From the NCBI GenBank assembly GCA_021107605.1, contig JAIOSN010000334.1:1-7010 (forward strand): a stretch of 7,010 nt of DNA, read 5' to 3'. A model generated the notes under the pieces. That model saw only the letters and a list, made by a program, of their open reading frames with translations. It made no database searches and was not told the DNA's origin. This document shows positions 5,399-7,010 of the stretch, piece by piece (position 1 is the stretch's first letter; each line of letters starts with the position of its first letter). A program made the translations under genes and the position numbers. Source of the DNA: Anaerolineae bacterium (lineage in GTDB: Bacteria; Chloroflexota; Anaerolineae; B4-G1; SLSP01).

Positions 5399-5488
5399 TG
5401 AGTAGGGAATAGGTGCAAGGAGTTGAATGCGGTAGCACTCGCTGGCCCGGCGAGTAAGCCACCCATTCCCTAATTCCTAATCCCCAAT
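5387..5488. repeat. Nested inverted repeat of GGGATTAG type in the cmk-lpdA spacer
   Basis: The outer arms 5387-5414 and 5461-5488 are inverted copies matching at 23 of 28 positions, built from words like AGGGATTAG and GTAGGGAATAG. Inside them, 5437-5455 folds as a GC-rich hairpin of 8 pairs (one G-T) with a 3-nt loop (arms ACTCGC and GCGAGT). No T run follows either stem, so it is not a standard intrinsic terminator. The left arm overlaps the end of cmk. The word shared with 3305-3316 links it to the copy before dgt. It could separate cmk and lpdA transcripts or protect an RNA end (inference). Confidence 0.75.
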
Positions 5489-5533
5489 CCCTGCTCACCA
5501 CTCCCCAACTATTTTTATAAGGAGATCACACAA

Positions 5534-6928
5534 ATGTCAGCACAACAACTTACCATCATTGGCGGCGGGCCGGGAGGTTACGTCGCTGCGATTCGCGCCG
5601 CGCAGTTAGGAATGCAGGTCACGCTCATTGAGCGCGATAAACTAGGCGGGGTCTGTCTTAACTGGGGCTGCATCCCCACCAAATCCCTCCTGCGGAACGC
5701 GGAGGTCGCCCGCTTGTTGGGCGAAGGGCGTAAGTTTGGTTTTAACGCCACCGAGGTGACGTTGGATTATAGCGTGGCCATGAAGCGGAGTCGTAAAGTC
5801 TCCGCCCGGCTCGTCAAAGGCGTCAACCTGCTGCTACACAAAAACGGCGTCGAGGTGCTCCGCGGCCAGGGAGAGCTGGTCACGTCCCACATGGTAGCGG
5901 TGACGCTCATCGCGGGCGGCCAACGCACAGTGGAATCCGAGGCCATCATCGTAGCCACCGGCTCTCGCGCCCGCACCATCCCCAACGTGACGGTGGACGG
6001 CGAGCGCGTGCTCACCGCCCGCGAGGCGTTGGAACGCCGCACGCTGCCTGTTTCCGCCATCATCATCGGCGCCGGCCCCATCGGCCTGGAGTTCGCCACC
6101 ATCTGGAGCTCCTACGGCGCGGACGTGACCGTGGTCGAGATGCAGGAGCAAATCCTCCCCGCCGAGGACGCGGATGCCGCGGAACAACTGGCGCGCTCGT
6201 TGCGCCGCCAACGGATCAAGACGCATACCTCCACCCGCGTGGAAAGTGTCACCAGCGATGCGGACGGGGTGCATGTCCAAGTGAGCGGCCCGCGAGGCGC
6301 AAAAACTTTGCACGCAGAGCTCGCCTTGATCGCCACCGGGGTGCGGCCCAACAGTGAGGAGCTGGGGCTGGCCGCGGCCGGCGTAGCGACCAATCACGGT
6401 TGGGTCACGGTTGATAAATTCATGCGCACCAACGTTGCTTCCGTCTACGCCATCGGTGACCTGAACGGCACCCTCCCGCTGGCACACGTCGCCTCTGCGC
6501 AAGGCATCCTGGCCGTGGAATACCTGGCCGGCCAGCAACCCGCCCCCTTCGACGTGAACGCTATTCCCCACGGCACCTACACCAACCCACAGGTCGCCTC
6601 CTTTGGCCTCAACGAGCAACAGGCCCAAGAGCAAGGTTTAGCGGTAGTCGTGGGCAGCTATTCATTCTTGGCCAACGGCAAGGCGCTGGGATTGGATGAA
6701 AACCAGGGCTTCGTCAAAATCATCGCGGAGCAAGAGAGCCAGCAACTGCTCGGCGCCGTCATCGTCGGGCCAGAGGCGACGGAATTGCTACCAGAACTGG
6801 TCTTGGCGCATCATGCGGGCCTGACGCCCGCCGATATCGCGCGCACCGTCCACGCGCACCCCACGCTCAACGAAGTAACGATGGAAGCGGCGCATAATGT
6901 CTTCTGGAAAGCGATCCACAGCGTATAA
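5534..6928 (+). CDS. lpdA: Dihydrolipoyl dehydrogenase (E3)
   Basis: This is a 464-aa FAD enzyme that reoxidises dihydrolipoyl groups with NAD+, serving pyruvate/2-oxoacid dehydrogenase complexes or the glycine cleavage system. The FAD-binding motif GGGPGGY lies at 10-16. The redox-active disulfide is C41/C46 in GGVCLNWGCIPTKS. The NAD-binding motif IIIGAGPIGLEFA lies at 176-188, followed by an acidic E202. ATGVRPN lies at 267-273 and the second FAD motif AIGD at 306-309. The C-terminal interface holds the catalytic dyad H442/E447 in HPTLNE. No lipoyl domain is fused. Length and motifs are typical, which separates it from mercuric and glutathione reductases. A strong AAGGAGA site (5519-5525) lies 8 nt before the start. 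No E1, E2 or glycine-cleavage gene is in the window, so the complex it serves is unknown. Confidence 0.95.
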   Translation: MSAQQLTIIGGGPGGYVAAIRAAQLGMQVTLIERDKLGGVCLNWGCIPTKSLLRNAEVARLLGEGRKFGFNATEVTLDYSVAMKRSRKVSARLVKGVNLLLHKNGVEVLRGQGELVTSHMVAVTLIAGGQRTVESEAIIVATGSRARTIPNVTVDGERVLTAREALERRTLPVSAIIIGAGPIGLEFATIWSSYGADVTVVEMQEQILPAEDADAAEQLARSLRRQRIKTHTSTRVESVTSDADGVHVQVSGPRGAKTLHAELALIATGVRPNSEELGLAAAGVATNHGWVTVDKFMRTNVASVYAIGDLNGTLPLAHVASAQGILAVEYLAGQQPAPFDVNAIPHGTYTNPQVASFGLNEQQAQEQGLAVVVGSYSFLANGKALGLDENQGFVKIIAEQESQQLLGAVIVGPEATELLPELVLAHHAGLTPADIARTVHAHPTLNEVTMEAAHNVFWKAIHSV

Positions 6929-6979
6929 CGTTAACTGGCAGAATTTTTCTGGTCGCATATTCGCGCAGATTTTAGAACT

Positions 6980-7010
6980 TAATTTTTTCTTAGCTGCTTA
7001 GTGTCTTGGC
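6980..7010. repeat. Dispersed intergenic repeat, TTAGCG/CTTGGCG type, copy 3 (cut by window edge)
   Basis: TAA, six Ts and CTTAGC, followed by GCTTAGTGTCTTGGC, resembles the start of the copy at 2062-2097, where TAA and seven Ts precede CTTAGCG. It begins 51 bp after the lpdA stop and continues past the window. The 6929-6979 stretch before it holds only a 5-bp AT-rich hairpin (6939-6951), too weak to call a terminator. Confidence 0.5.

Noticed and set aside
5834..6634. Long minus-strand open frame (266 codons) opposite lpdA
   Set aside because: It lies wholly within the clear lpdA gene in GC-rich DNA, where antisense frames stay open by chance; the translation is rich in G, A, R, H and D with no motif and no partner gene on that strand.
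6939..6951. CAGAA-TTT-TTCTG hairpin after lpdA as a terminator
   Set aside because: The stem has five pairs, mostly A-T, and no T run follows; too weak to call.

Overview
The window looks like a stretch of bacterial chromosome carrying ordinary housekeeping genes, separated by short spacers that are unusually rich in repeats, with one intact insertion sequence at the left end. The single-copy genes (dGTPase-like HD hydrolase, RluB/RsuA-type pseudouridine synthase, cytidylate kinase, dihydrolipoyl dehydrogenase) are full length. A GC-rich coding background, the repeat-filled spacers and the protein sequences would fit a Chloroflexota (Anaerolineae-like) organism, but that assignment is an impression from reading and not a search result.

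Layout. 1-36: the edge of a dispersed repeat. 37-1440: a complete ISL3-family insertion sequence with 24-bp terminal inverted repeats, a perfect 8-bp target duplication (AAAAATCC) and one intact 435-aa transposase on the minus strand. 1449-1566: AT-rich sequence without a convincing gene. 1567-1932 (-): a small DUF4259-like protein. 1933-2124: two repeat modules, a GATTACAC-type tandem/hairpin and a TTAGCG...CTTGGCG-type repeat. 2125-3276 (-): dgt-like dNTP triphosphohydrolase. 3326-3736 (-): an uncharacterised four-helix membrane protein, probably co-transcribed with dgt. 3737-3874: a divergent promoter region with four 8-bp TAGTC tandem units. 3875-4633 (+): rluB-like gene, possibly leaderless. 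4718-5398 (+): cmk. 5399-5533: a spacer with a nested inverted repeat whose left arm supplies the cmk stop codon. 5534-6928 (+): lpdA. 6929-7010: trailing sequence entering another dispersed repeat that runs off the edge.

How the genes fit together. From the divergent region, a left-going unit makes the membrane protein and the dNTPase, which controls dNTP pools. A right-going unit makes the rRNA pseudouridine synthase and CMP kinase, which supplies CDP/dCDP. Thus nucleotide metabolism and ribosome modification lie on both sides of one promoter region. lpdA is the E3 subunit of 2-oxoacid dehydrogenase and/or glycine cleavage complexes; its partners are not in the window.

I see no defence system, CRISPR array, tRNA, rRNA or evident new multi-gene system. 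The parts that ordinary annotation does not explain are the repeat modules: almost every longer spacer holds a different family, and in two places they touch gene ends or likely promoters.
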